A stretch of 64,000 nt of DNA from an uncultured Paraglaciecola sp. (GTDB lineage Bacteria > Pseudomonadota > Gammaproteobacteria > Enterobacterales > Alteromonadaceae), in assembly GCA_947498355.1 (NCBI GenBank), contig CANMKA010000015.1, positions 1 to 64,000 on the forward strand, given 5' to 3'. Position numbers and translations under genes: made by a program. Positions within the stretch are counted from its first letter, which is position 1; each line of letters starts with the position of its first letter. Of this stretch, positions 17,714-26,481 are shown one piece after another. Below the pieces are notes generated by a model, which ran no database searches, was not told the DNA's origin, and worked only from the letters and a program-made list of their open reading frames with translations.

Positions 17714-19069
17714 TTAGGCTTTCTCCGACTCAGCGTGAGCAGCAACAATTCCAGCAGTTTGCTCGTCTAGAATATGAACAATAGACTTGCTACGACCAGC
17801 AACTATGCTGTGCATTAATAATAATGGTAGTGCCGCAATTATACCCTGGGCAGTGGTTACTAGGGCCATTGAGATACTTCCAGCCATCAATTTAGGGTCA
17901 CCTGTTCCGAACAAAGTAATTTGTTGGAAGGTTAAAATCATACCAAGAACTGTACCCAATAGACCCATTAGTGGAGCTATTGCAGCAAAAATCTTAATCA
18001 CATTAATGCCGCTATCAATACTAGGTAGTTCTTTCAAAATAGCTTCGTCTAACTTAAGTTCTAAAGTTTCAACATCAGCGCTCTTGTTATCTTTGTATAC
18101 TTGTAGGATTCGTCCAAGTGGGTTAGCACTTGAAGGGCTATCTACACTTTTCAGTTGTGAACGAATTTTTCCACCAATAAGGGTAAGCGTAATAATCTTG
18201 TAGAAACCAATAAGTAGACCAATGATCAACATACCAGTAATGACGTAACCTACGTTACCACCTGCATGGTATCTGTCAGCCATAGTCGCTTTTTCTTTTA
18301 GCAGACCAAGAATGGCACCACTAGAAGGATCAGCATAAAAAGGAATCAAACCAGACGACGCTGCAAATAGTTCGTTAGCCGATGCCAACAAGTGGCTATC
18401 CGGTTGACGTCCTAACGGCTGAACTTTTTCGTTCTGGTCGTCATAAACCAAGTATCCTTGCTCACCGATTAAGTTGAAGGTACCAATTCGCACCACTTCT
18501 TGTTGCTGAGAACCGCCATCTAAACTAACCACTTCAGTAGTAAAGCGAGATACTTGACCTGATTCAGTCATTTCTGTTTGAAGCGCAAACCACAAGTCTT
18601 CAAGTTCCTTGATGTTAGGCAAACCTTTAGACTCTTCAGACATACGCTTTAAGAATTCACCGCGCCCAGGGAATTCAGCACTTACTATAGAAGTAGAGAT
18701 TTGACCGTAAGCTTCAGCCGATGCTTGACGCACTACACCAAACATCTCACCAAGCGTACCTGTTGCTTGGTCAAGTTCTATTTCTTTCTCTGCTAGAGCC
18801 ACTTCGTTGTCAGCAAATTGCTTTTGCAATCTGTCACCACGCGCCTGCTCCGCTTTTAGTTCAGCTTGAGCCTTACGTAAAAGCGCTTGCTTGTCTGCAC
18901 GAGCAGACTGAAATTCAGCTTCTCTTTGTTTATTGATTCGAGCTTCAGAAACTCGATTCTTTTTGACTTCGCCGAGCAACTCTTCAAGAGAGCTCGCAGC
19001 TTGAGCAGACGAAGATACTAATGCTATCGACGCTGCAGCCAATATGGATTTAAATACAGTTTTCATCAA
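17714..19069 (-). CDS. TtpC-like MotA/TolQ/ExbB protein with periplasmic coiled-coil extension
   Basis: 451-aa protein of the TonB2 system. A signal peptide (MMKTVFKSILAAASIALVSS) precedes a charged, coiled-coil region (about residues 35-110) and a periplasmic domain. The C-terminal third is a MotA/TolQ/ExbB channel domain with IAPLMGLLGTVLGMILTFQQI (about 365-385) and LMAGSISMAL. TtpC of Vibrio, required for TonB2-dependent uptake, has the same design. Directly upstream of exbB and 2 bp downstream of the DUF3450 gene. Confidence 0.88.
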   Translation of the reverse strand: MMKTVFKSILAAASIALVSSSAQAASSLEELLGEVKKNRVSEARINKQREAEFQSARADKQALLRKAQAELKAEQARGDRLQKQFADNEVALAEKEIELDQATGTLGEMFGVVRQASAEAYGQISTSIVSAEFPGRGEFLKRMSEESKGLPNIKELEDLWFALQTEMTESGQVSRFTTEVVSLDGGSQQQEVVRIGTFNLIGEQGYLVYDDQNEKVQPLGRQPDSHLLASANELFAASSGLIPFYADPSSGAILGLLKEKATMADRYHAGGNVGYVITGMLIIGLLIGFYKIITLTLIGGKIRSQLKSVDSPSSANPLGRILQVYKDNKSADVETLELKLDEAILKELPSIDSGINVIKIFAAIAPLMGLLGTVLGMILTFQQITLFGTGDPKLMAGSISMALVTTAQGIIAALPLLLMHSIVAGRSKSIVHILDEQTAGIVAAHAESEKA

Positions 19070-19071
19070 TA

Positions 19072-19845
19072 TTACTCCGCAGCTGTAATTGGAAGTTTAA
19101 GAAGATTAGCCGGAAGCAACTTGTTGGCCATACGCACAGCAGTAACCACTGAGCTAATGTACTCGTCACCTAGTGGTTCCCAAGTTCTGGCTTTGTTGTC
19201 CCAAATCCATGCACTCTTTGCGTCTAGAGATAGGGCTAACAAAGCGGTTCTTCCCAAGTTAAAGAAATCGACTGTGATTTCAGTTCCTTGATAATCAAGG
19301 GTACCTTGATAAGCGCGAATTGAACGACCGTATTGATTCTCTACCTGATAGGCTTCGATAACTTGGCGGAACTGCTCAGAAGTCGTTACGTTTGAATTAC
19401 CCATGACGTCACGTAAGCGCTCAACTCGTTCCTTTCTTTCTTCTAAATTGATTGGAATATCAAGGTTGATAAACTGCTCTAGGCTGTCAATCATTCTAAA
19501 CATTAGCGGTACAACACCGCGTTTCACACCGTCGATACCGTCGATCTGACGTTGCAGTGAGTCAATGCCTCTTTGCTGGTCTGTAACTAATGTCTGAACA
19601 TAATCATTATAGACCTTAAGAGTTTCGGTTTGGTCAACAACACCACGATACTCAACGAACAACTCTTGGGATTGCTCATAAAGTTTGTCTATTTTACCTT
19701 GGGATTTCGCTGCAGCCTTATGAATTTTAGCACTTTCGTTATGAAGGTTATTCAATGGGTCTGCAGAGACAACGGCGCTGCTACCGAGTGCACATGCACC
19801 TATAACGGTAGAAGCAATTAGGTTTCTCTTGCTCATTTTGGACAT
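19072..19845 (-). CDS. DUF3450 family periplasmic protein
   Basis: First gene of the TonB2-type operon, 257 aa from the ATG at 19845. The N-terminus is a signal peptide (KRNLIASTVIGACALGSSAV, cleaved near SAD). Most of the mature part is predicted coiled coil (about residues 25-115), followed by a beta-rich end with TEITVDFFNLGRTALLALS. This matches the DUF3450 proteins that open TonB2/TtpC operons. The role is unknown; a periplasmic scaffold is inference. TTG at 19854 and ATG at 19836 are alternative starts. Confidence 0.85.
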   Translation of the reverse strand: MSKMSKRNLIASTVIGACALGSSAVVSADPLNNLHNESAKIHKAAAKSQGKIDKLYEQSQELFVEYRGVVDQTETLKVYNDYVQTLVTDQQRGIDSLQRQIDGIDGVKRGVVPLMFRMIDSLEQFINLDIPINLEERKERVERLRDVMGNSNVTTSEQFRQVIEAYQVENQYGRSIRAYQGTLDYQGTEITVDFFNLGRTALLALSLDAKSAWIWDNKARTWEPLGDEYISSVVTAVRMANKLLPANLLKLPITAAE

Positions 19846-20257
19846 AATTCCCAACCAATTTTATGTTTTAAATCCTTGTCTATCTATTTGATGACTAAAC
19901 AAGGGGCTTTGAAGCTCTGTAAGTTTAAGGGGCTCAGACAACACGTATGAATACTGAGACGAAAATAATGTTCACATGGATGAACTTTGCTTGTCAAGAT
20001 ACAACTCTAGTCTTAAGTTAACATTTAGTTAAATTTTTTAGTTGATTTTTTACGTTCTTTGTCAATGGCATAGCAAAATTACAAAGACAATTTATATTTG
20101 TAAGCCTGACCTGTCTACTTTGTAAACTCAGTTTATCCAAACAAAACAAATTTAATCGTTAAATAATTGAGTATTTAACTTTGTTTTTAGTTCCAAAATA
20201 AACTTTAATTAATGTTGGTTTATACTTTCGGTAAAACAAAAACGTGGGATATTCGAT
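19846..20257. other. AT-rich intergenic region with divergent promoters
   Basis: About 400 bases between the TonB2-type operon and the ComFB-like gene. It is strongly AT-rich with several TTAA and AAATTT stretches and must contain the promoters of both units. I see no convincing Fur box, open frame or strong hairpin in it. Confidence 0.5.
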
Positions 20258-20533
20258 TTGAAACTTGATGATGATATACATAATTATTACGAATCTTTAG
20301 TGCTAGAAAGGATTGAGGCGCTAGGACTAACAAAAACAAAGAGCAATGATTATTTGGCAGATCTCTGCTGCTTGGCACTAAACCAAATGTCTCCCCGTTA
20401 TATTCGCTACGAAGTTGACATGTCTTTTTATCTGCCAGCAAGCGAGCGTCAACAAATGCAAATGAATGCGCAAAATGCAGTCAGTAAAGGTATGGAATAT
20501 TTAGATAATCACCCAGACAAAAATAAGATGTAG
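20258..20533 (+). CDS. ComFB-like protein
   Basis: A 91-aa protein resembling the late competence protein ComFB family: an opening DDDIHNYYESLVLERIEALG, a central DYLADLCCLALNQMSPRYIRYEVDM and a polar tail. The reading frame starts with TTG at 20258, eight bases after GGGA; there is no ATG option that preserves the family N-terminus. The function of ComFB proteins in Gram-negative bacteria is unclear. It is a single gene with no competence genes nearby and ends 14 bp before the SRP RNA on the opposite strand. Confidence 0.75.
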   Translation: MKLDDDIHNYYESLVLERIEALGLTKTKSNDYLADLCCLALNQMSPRYIRYEVDMSFYLPASERQQMQMNAQNAVSKGMEYLDNHPDKNKM

Positions 20534-20546
20534 GTGGATACTAGAT

Positions 20547-20659
20547 GGGTGGCGACCCATCAGCCGCACCTCGGCACATGAGTCGTTTGTTGCGGCTGCT
20601 CCCTTCCAGGCCTGACCGGGTTCACAAAGTATCATTGCGAGGGGACCGAAAGGCCACCA
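20547..20659 (-). ncRNA. ffs: 4.5S RNA of the signal recognition particle
   Basis: On the minus strand the conserved SRP core is present (GGTCAGGCCTGGAAGGGAGC followed by AGCC), with GGAA tetraloop and the asymmetric bulge that binds Ffh. The ends pair through GGTGGC (complement of 20653-20658) and GCCACC (complement of 20548-20553), giving the expected single hairpin of about 113 nt. A 7-bp palindromic stem (20544-20561) overlaps the 3' end and may help termination or processing. Confidence 0.95.
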
Positions 20660-20849
20660 TAGATATTTACCACTCAACTTAAGCGAAAGCCCTTAGTTAA
20701 GCGGCGGGCATTATGGATAAAGCCAATATTGATTGCAACCATAAAGTTAACTATTTTTTTAGAAAATCACCCTGCCTACTACATTCAAATAGCGTTTAGG
20801 TTCGGGAAAGGCGCATTTTTCCTTATTCATCCCTGTAACGAACTTATAC

Positions 20850-20873
20850 AATTTAGGATATATATCCTAAATT
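20850..20873. promoter_or_regulatory. Perfect 24-bp palindrome upstream of the Lrp-family gene
   Basis: The half site AATTTAGGATAT is repeated exactly in inverted order with no spacer, 67 bp before the regulator's start codon. Position and perfect symmetry make it the likely operator for autoregulation by the Lrp-type dimer; the binding itself is inferred. Confidence 0.65.
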
Positions 20874-20940
20874 ACTCTTGAATATAAACTAAGCTTTATT
20901 CATTATGGGTGACAATTGAAACGTCACCATCTGTAGCGCT

Positions 20941-21411
20941 ATGAAATTAGATAAGTTTGATCGTCAAATTCTTCGAGTAATTCAAAAAAATGCCACTATT
21001 TCTATGGCGGAGCTAAGTCAACAAGTAGGCTTATCTCATACCCCGTGTTGGAGACGAGTTAAAAAATTAGAAGCTGAAAAAATAATTTTGCAAAAAGTGA
21101 CCTTGCTAGATAACAAAAAACTCAACCTAGGGGTATCGGTATTTATTTACGTTTCTCTTAAAAATCACGATGGCGAATCACTTAACGATTTTGAAAATGC
21201 CGTTCAAAGTATCGAAGAGGTAGTCGAATGCCATACCACCAGTGGAGACAAAGACTATCTGTTAAAAGTAATGGTAGAGAGTATTGAAGAATATGAGTTT
21301 ATCTTGAAAACTAAGTTAACTAACCTGCCATTAGTCGATCATTTGAGCTCCACATTTGCCCTAAAGCAAGTCAAAAATACCACAGAACTTCCAATTAAAG
21401 AGCCCAATTAG
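20941..21411 (+). CDS. Lrp/AsnC family transcriptional regulator
   Basis: A 156-aa regulator with the classic order: an N-terminal winged HTH (LDKFDRQILRVIQKNATISM, then SQQVGLSHTPCWRRVKKLE at about 27-45) and a C-terminal RAM ligand-binding domain (VECHTTSGDKDYLLKVMVES near 98-117, LPLVDHLSSTFALKQVK near 131-147). The CHTTSGDKDYLLKV motif is typical of Lrp-type amino-acid sensors. It has a perfect palindrome upstream and converges with the tyrR-like gene. The effector amino acid cannot be told from sequence. Confidence 0.92.
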   Translation: MKLDKFDRQILRVIQKNATISMAELSQQVGLSHTPCWRRVKKLEAEKIILQKVTLLDNKKLNLGVSVFIYVSLKNHDGESLNDFENAVQSIEEVVECHTTSGDKDYLLKVMVESIEEYEFILKTKLTNLPLVDHLSSTFALKQVKNTTELPIKEPN

Positions 21412-21429
21412 CATAGTAATACGGTTAAT

Positions 21430-22269
21430 TCACGTAGACGAAATACCGTATTCTTTTAATTTATTGGCTATAGATGTATGGCTCACCCGCAGTTTTTTAG
21501 CGAGTAGCCGGGAACTGGGATAAAGCGGAAACAAACTCGTTAAAATTTGTTTTTCGTGATGTTTCATACGTTGACTTAAACTTTCATCGCTTTCGACCAC
21601 AGCTTGGTTTTGAGTATAACAAATAGGTTGTAAATCACTGTTTTCGTCATTTGTTTCTTTGGGTGATAGCTTGTCTGGTTCTTGTAACATAGTGAGCTGC
21701 TGCTCTAATGCTAATTCGGATTTAAGCTGACATACAGCGCCTGCAAACGTGTCGTCTCCCTCGCTGTTTGGAATATAAATTGGCAGTACATTTAATAAAT
21801 ACTCCTGTCGACAAAACTGCACTTTAAAGTTTTTGGCCAATTTTGGTCGAGTATCCAACCATTTGTTCAAATTTGGTTGTTGAATTAATTTGTGTAATTC
21901 GCAGCCGATCACACGATCTCGCGACATGTTTAACTTAGTTAAGGCAGCATCATTAATTAACACAACAACACTGGAACTATCCACAGACAATACGGGCTCT
22001 GGTAGTGTTCTCAGTAAAGTATCGAGTTGATAATGCTCCCTTTCACTTGGCATAAAAGGCGCGGTTTTGACATCTTCAATACCGTCTAACAAACGAAGCT
22101 TAGGCATGAGATCTTGGAAGTCTTCAAACAAAATATTGGGAAAATTTAAGAAGATTTTGCCAGCTTCATCAATTTCAATTCCTCGTAGATCAATTTCATA
22201 ATCAACTAACACATCGAGGACATCTTGCGTAATACCCAAGCGGTCTTTGCAACTAACTTCAAGTCTCAC
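21430..22269 (-). CDS. tyrR: TyrR-like regulator lacking the central AAA+ domain
   Basis: 279 aa against about 513 in E. coli TyrR. An ACT domain (residues 1-70, MRLEVSCKDRLGITQDVLDV), a PAS domain (about 78-190, LRTLPEPVLSVDSSSVVVLI) and the TyrR-type C-terminal HTH (about 240-277, FPLYPSSRLLAKKLRVSHTS then IANKLKEYG) are intact. The ATP-binding sigma-54-like central domain is absent and replaced by a polar linker of about 45 residues. The location beside ycjF-ycjX-psp matches tyrR in E. coli, so this is the orthologous locus. It may repress or bind DNA but should lack the tyrosine- and ATP-driven hexamer function of the AAA+ domain. Confidence 0.85.
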   Translation of the reverse strand: MRLEVSCKDRLGITQDVLDVLVDYEIDLRGIEIDEAGKIFLNFPNILFEDFQDLMPKLRLLDGIEDVKTAPFMPSEREHYQLDTLLRTLPEPVLSVDSSSVVVLINDAALTKLNMSRDRVIGCELHKLIQQPNLNKWLDTRPKLAKNFKVQFCRQEYLLNVLPIYIPNSEGDDTFAGAVCQLKSELALEQQLTMLQEPDKLSPKETNDENSDLQPICYTQNQAVVESDESLSQRMKHHEKQILTSLFPLYPSSRLLAKKLRVSHTSIANKLKEYGISST

Positions 22270-22328
22270 AGTTTTACCCTTAAGTTTACAATGCGTTTAA
22301 TTACAGTCTATAGCCCACTAATAATAAA

Positions 22329-23330
22329 TCAGACTACATTTTTTAGGTCAGCCAATACTTGTTTGCTGATATCCGAAAGTTTAGGCTTGGGTTGGTTGTG
22401 AAAAGGCATAGGCCTAACTTCCAGCATAGCATTAATGCCAATACGCCCAGTTAACACACTTGCTCCTAGCCCTTGTGCGACCCTAGTCGATAATTTACCT
22501 GCAGTGCCCGCACCAATCACATAGGAACTAGCATCACTCAATATTTCTGAAGCCCCAGCATAAATCGCAACTTTAAAAATAGATTTAATCAAATGAATTC
22601 GTGACCAATAACTTAACTGCACCCCATAAACACAGCTAATTTGTTCTAGCATTACAATATTGCGCCATAAAACCAGTAGCATATCCAATACGGCAAAAGG
22701 GCTCACTGCAATCATAGCCCCTGCTGCCGAGGCATTTTTACTGAGTATTCTTAAGGCTTGTTTATCAGCCTGCGCCATAACGTTATTCTCAAACACGGCA
22801 AGTACTTCTTTATCACTAAAATTACTTTGTATCGCGCGCTCCCAGTCTTCACTCTTTGCAATGGATATAGACGTTGCCATGTTTTGACAAACACTTAGAC
22901 CATTACCAATGGCTGGGGAATCCAATAAATGCTCTATCGACTGTTTACTCTGCGCCCTGCGTTTAAGCGTTCTTAAAGCGAGCCATTCTTTTACCATAAA
23001 CCTTATCCCATAGCCTAGAGCGCTTATAAGCAATATTAACCAAGCAAAACTTAGAGCATTTGGGGATTTAATCAGCTGATAAACAAAAATTATAATTTCT
23101 GCCAAAACAGCAGCACATAACACGACCAAGAATAATACGAATACTTTTCTCTTTTTAGGTTTTGTTTTTTTCTTTAACTCTGGCTGCGCAGGGGAGTTTT
23201 CAGAGTACTCAATCTTGCTGAAATTATCGATTGTAAGGGCAGGCTTAAGGGAATGAATCGGCTCGTCGAGACTGGCCTCTTCGATTATTTTTGCCTCTTT
23301 TAGCGGTTTACCTGTTTGTTCCTGCGTCAT
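22329..23330 (-). CDS. ycjF: YcjF family membrane protein (DUF697, TIGR01620)
   Basis: 333-aa inner-membrane protein. A polar N-terminus (about 70 residues) precedes two membrane segments (about 64-86 and 93-111), then a conserved DUF697 region with SKNASAAGAMIAVSPFAVLD near 199-218 and a second hydrophobic patch. It overlaps the 3' end of ycjX by 4 bp, so the pair is translationally coupled. Both are associated with the phage-shock regulon in enterobacteria, but their role is not defined. Confidence 0.88.
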   Translation of the reverse strand: MTQEQTGKPLKEAKIIEEASLDEPIHSLKPALTIDNFSKIEYSENSPAQPELKKKTKPKKRKVFVLFLVVLCAAVLAEIIIFVYQLIKSPNALSFAWLILLISALGYGIRFMVKEWLALRTLKRRAQSKQSIEHLLDSPAIGNGLSVCQNMATSISIAKSEDWERAIQSNFSDKEVLAVFENNVMAQADKQALRILSKNASAAGAMIAVSPFAVLDMLLVLWRNIVMLEQISCVYGVQLSYWSRIHLIKSIFKVAIYAGASEILSDASSYVIGAGTAGKLSTRVAQGLGASVLTGRIGINAMLEVRPMPFHNQPKPKLSDISKQVLADLKNVV

Positions 23331-24760
23331 GATAATTTATCCGATAATAGAAACTCTAAAACCTGATCCACTCTTATGTGAGGCAAAGTCTTTCGTCCAC
23401 CTAGATTAGGAGGTGAAAAATAAGGGAATGCAAACTGGTGGGTACTTTGCTGGCTATAGCTAGCAACAAGGCTAGGTACTTCTCCAGGATATAAGGTAAC
23501 TGATTGGCCTTTGGCACTATCAAATCCTTTCAAAACACCAACTGACTCACCGTTAACGTTAGCCTTACCAGAAATTGAGGCTCTAATAGACGCAATAGCC
23601 GTCGATTCGGTTTTAACCTGCTCAAACTGCACAGTTTGTTGAATACTGTGTACCATATCGTTCAGTAATTTAATCAAATTTTGCTGCTGGTCAGGGGTAA
23701 CGTGATCGGCTTTACTTGCGGCAAACACCAGTCGATCAATCTTAGGCTTGAACAAACGTCCAATCAGGGAATTTTTGCCGTAGTCAAAGCTCTTCATAAT
23801 CCAATTTAGCGCGTTTTGTAAATCTGCAAAACTATGTGGCCCTGTGTTCAACGCTGATAGACAATCGACCAAAATGATTTGCCGATCAAATCGTTTGAAA
23901 TACTGCTGATAAAAAGGCCCAACGACTTCTTTTTTATAGCTTTCAAACCGCTGTATTAATAATTCAAGGTTGCTGCCTGGTTGAGGTCGATTCAGTCGTA
24001 AGTTCTGCTTTGCAATCACTGTATCCGAAACAGGAAAAAAATGTAAAACAGGCGCATCTTGCCATTCTCCCGGCAACACGAACCGTCCGGGTTGAATCAA
24101 TTTAAAGCCCAGCTCCATGCATAAACGCAAGTATTCAGCATAAAGCTTAGCGCCTTTCATCAAGAGCATTTCATCGGCTTCGGCATTAAAGTCTACTGAG
24201 GCTAGGTATGCATTAAATTCAGTAAGAAGCGCAGCGCGGGCCGACTCTTGTTGCTCCTCGGCACAGGCAGATACCCAGTGTGAGTAACTCATATTAAGTA
24301 GAGGCAGATCTAATAACCATTCACCGGGATAATCAGTAATATCTAAAGTAAGTACGCGGGTTTCAGATAAAAATTGACTTAATCCAGTATTTTTTTGGTA
24401 CTTAATCAACAACCTAACTTGCGAAATTCCCCGAGTCGATTGAGGCCAACTTGGCTTCTCTTTAGATAAACCTTGCATCGCTTCTTCGTAGGCAAATCGA
24501 TTACATCTAACATCAGGCTGAATATCGCGCCTTACACCTATAACTCGACCTTGATTGGCAACAGTAAAAAATGGCAATGAATCATTGCTTTTGATTTCTA
24601 GTAATTGATTAACAAGTGATGTAATAAAAGCCGTTTTACCACTACCACTCAGGCCAGTTACCGCCAAACTCACATGAGAATCGAGCAACCGAATGGCTTG
24701 ATTAGACAGTTTGCTTTTTAAGTTTATGACATTGGGATGGCGTAAAATATTGGTTTGCAT
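23327..24760 (-). CDS. ycjX: YcjX family ATP/GTP-binding protein (DUF463)
   Basis: 477-aa P-loop protein. Walker A is VTGLSGSGKTAFITSLV (about residues 34-50); later conserved blocks are LDITDYPGEWLLDLPLL near 124-140 and ILVDCLSALNTG near 296-307. YcjX proteins are stress-linked P-loop NTPases, GDP-bound in structures, found next to psp genes. It lies 137 bp after pspC in the same direction and overlaps ycjF by 4 bp. Function unknown beyond nucleotide binding. Confidence 0.88.
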   Translation of the reverse strand: MQTNILRHPNVINLKSKLSNQAIRLLDSHVSLAVTGLSGSGKTAFITSLVNQLLEIKSNDSLPFFTVANQGRVIGVRRDIQPDVRCNRFAYEEAMQGLSKEKPSWPQSTRGISQVRLLIKYQKNTGLSQFLSETRVLTLDITDYPGEWLLDLPLLNMSYSHWVSACAEEQQESARAALLTEFNAYLASVDFNAEADEMLLMKGAKLYAEYLRLCMELGFKLIQPGRFVLPGEWQDAPVLHFFPVSDTVIAKQNLRLNRPQPGSNLELLIQRFESYKKEVVGPFYQQYFKRFDRQIILVDCLSALNTGPHSFADLQNALNWIMKSFDYGKNSLIGRLFKPKIDRLVFAASKADHVTPDQQQNLIKLLNDMVHSIQQTVQFEQVKTESTAIASIRASISGKANVNGESVGVLKGFDSAKGQSVTLYPGEVPSLVASYSQQSTHQFAFPYFSPPNLGGRKTLPHIRVDQVLEFLLSDKLS

Positions 24761-24897
24761 ATCACCCTATAAGCTTTATTTGACTTAGTTTGGCTTAGCA
24801 TTCGTAACATACTAAACCAAGATATAATAGCGCTCAGCACAATGACTTAAGCTCTACCTGAGGCCATTAGTCTTTATTCTGAATAAACTGCCCCTAA

Positions 24898-25344
24898 CTA
24901 CAAATTTCGAAACTCACGGTTTAACTGAAACTCCGAAGAGGTCACGTATTTTTCTAATTGTCTTAATTTCTTCTCGTTCCTATCGTACTGGCGGTTAATG
25001 TCTAAAAATGCGTGCTTTGGAGACTCTCCGGCTTGCCAAATTGTCGATTTAACTATAACTTTCTCGGGTTCATCATCTGCAGGGTTACTCCAACCTTTGC
25101 CTCTTGACGAATTATATTCTGCCTTAGAATAGTGATGGCTTTTACTAACCGGTTTTTTATCCAAGACAAACCAAGCGACCACATACAAAAAGAATAAAAA
25201 AGGCCCCGCAAGCAAAAAGAAAGCTGATACGACTAAAATTCTAACTAGCCATACTTCAATCCCGAAGTAATCTGCGATACCTGCACAAACTCCAGCTATA
25301 CGGGCTTTAGAAGGATCTCTAACTAATGTCTTACCTGCTCTCAT
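24898..25344 (-). CDS. pspC: Phage shock protein C
   Basis: PspC-domain inner-membrane protein, 148 aa. The N-terminal signature RDPSKARIAGVCAGIADYFG (residues 8-27) is followed by EVWLVRILVVSAFFL and a membrane segment (about 32-62). A cytoplasmic or periplasmic tail ends in a charged coiled region (about 105-145). It senses envelope stress together with PspB. Overlaps pspB by 4 bp (ATGA). Confidence 0.93.
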   Translation of the reverse strand: MRAGKTLVRDPSKARIAGVCAGIADYFGIEVWLVRILVVSAFFLLAGPFLFFLYVVAWFVLDKKPVSKSHHYSKAEYNSSRGKGWSNPADDEPEKVIVKSTIWQAGESPKHAFLDINRQYDRNEKKLRQLEKYVTSSEFQLNREFRNL

Positions 25345-25580
25345 GCTTTATTTCTCCAATCTGGCGATTCGGCATCTAAAATAGCCTCTAATGTTTGGAT
25401 ACGCTCAGCCATTTTCTCAGCCCTGTCTGCCAACTCCTGCAAAGACGCAGATTCTTCAGCCGATAGCCCTTGATTCAGATATTTTTTGCTTCTGTAGTGC
25501 AATATCAGCCAAGTTGGCGCGACCACAACCATAAAAATAATGAATGGAATGCCCACAGCTATAATCACAATTTTTTCCAT
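25341..25580 (-). CDS. pspB: Phage shock protein B
   Basis: 79-aa protein with one N-terminal membrane segment (about residues 4-27, GIPFIIFMVVVAPTWLILHY) and a C-terminal coiled coil with SLQELADRAEKMAERIQTLE. This is the PspB design; with PspC it relieves PspA inhibition of PspF under membrane stress. Located 29 bp after pspA. Confidence 0.92.
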   Translation of the reverse strand: MEKIVIIAVGIPFIIFMVVVAPTWLILHYRSKKYLNQGLSAEESASLQELADRAEKMAERIQTLEAILDAESPDWRNKA

Positions 25581-25609
25581 TTAGGTTCCCTCAAACAATT
25601 AATTAAATG

Positions 25610-26269
25610 CTATTTCTTTTCCATTTTTTTCTTTAACGCCGCCAACTCGTTATCAATTTCATCGTCTGACTCTAATTCCGCAAACTCATCAGCTAAACTC
25701 TTTTTGCCTAAATCGTATGCATCCACTTGAGATTCAAGGTCGTCAATTTTACGCTCATATTGCTCAAAACGCCCCATTGCAGCATCAACCTTGCTGCTGT
25801 CTAAGGTTTTTTTCACTTCTAGCCTAGAGCTCACTGTTTTTTGTCTTAGAATAATGGCTTTTTGCCGTGCTTTTGCGTCGGCCAATTTATCTTGGAGTTG
25901 GCCCACTTCACTTTGTAGCTTGGAAATTTGCTCGTCTACCGACCCTAACTCTTGAGTAAGTACATTGACATGCTCTTCGGTCTTTTTCTTTTCTTGCAAC
26001 GCTGCTCTGGCCAGATCTTCACGATCTTTATTTATCGCCAGCTCGGCTTTAGCAGACCAATCAGCAACTTCGGTTTGCAATTTGGTTACATGAGCAACAA
26101 TTTCTTTTTTGGTTGCGAGTGTTTTAGCAGACGCAGAGCGCACTTCTACTAGTGTATCTTCCATTTCTTGAATAATCAGTCTGACCATTTTTTCAGGGTC
26201 TTCAGCCTTATCCAAAATGGCATTGATGTTTGAATTAACTATGTCTGTAAAGCGAGAGAAAATACCCAT
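25610..26269 (-). CDS. pspA: Phage shock protein A
   Basis: PspA/IM30 family, 219 aa, almost entirely coiled coil. The start MGIFSRFTDIVNSNINAILD and then AEDPEKMVRLIIQEMEDTLV are diagnostic. In the cytoplasm it binds and inhibits PspF; under stress it binds the inner membrane and limits proton leakage. First gene of pspABC, transcribed away from pspF with a sigma-54-like promoter upstream. Confidence 0.95.
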   Translation of the reverse strand: MGIFSRFTDIVNSNINAILDKAEDPEKMVRLIIQEMEDTLVEVRSASAKTLATKKEIVAHVTKLQTEVADWSAKAELAINKDREDLARAALQEKKKTEEHVNVLTQELGSVDEQISKLQSEVGQLQDKLADAKARQKAIILRQKTVSSRLEVKKTLDSSKVDAAMGRFEQYERKIDDLESQVDAYDLGKKSLADEFAELESDDEIDNELAALKKKMEKK

Positions 26270-26339
26270 GAGAGAAACCTCTATACGATGTAAAGGATTA
26301 GCGTTAACGTGCTAATCGAGAAAGTAGTCTTGCTACACT

Positions 26340-26358
26340 CATTCAAGTTGTAGGCCAA
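26340..26358 (-). promoter_or_regulatory. Probable sigma-54 promoter of pspABC
   Basis: On the minus strand TTGGCCT-acaac-TTGAAT gives GG at -24, ten bases, then GA at -12 (consensus GC), about 70 bp before pspA. PspF, the divergent gene, is the sigma-54 activator of psp, which supports the site. Between it and pspA lies an inverted repeat GATTAGC/GCTAATC (26296-26317). Confidence 0.5.
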
Positions 26359-26481
26359 AAAACAAAAAATTATAACTCCATGATTTTAAAGAAATAATGA
26401 TTTACAAAAAATAACTACCATCTTAAATAGTTAGTAACTAGACTAGATATTAGTGATTTAGACCAAATTTTAAGGATAATA

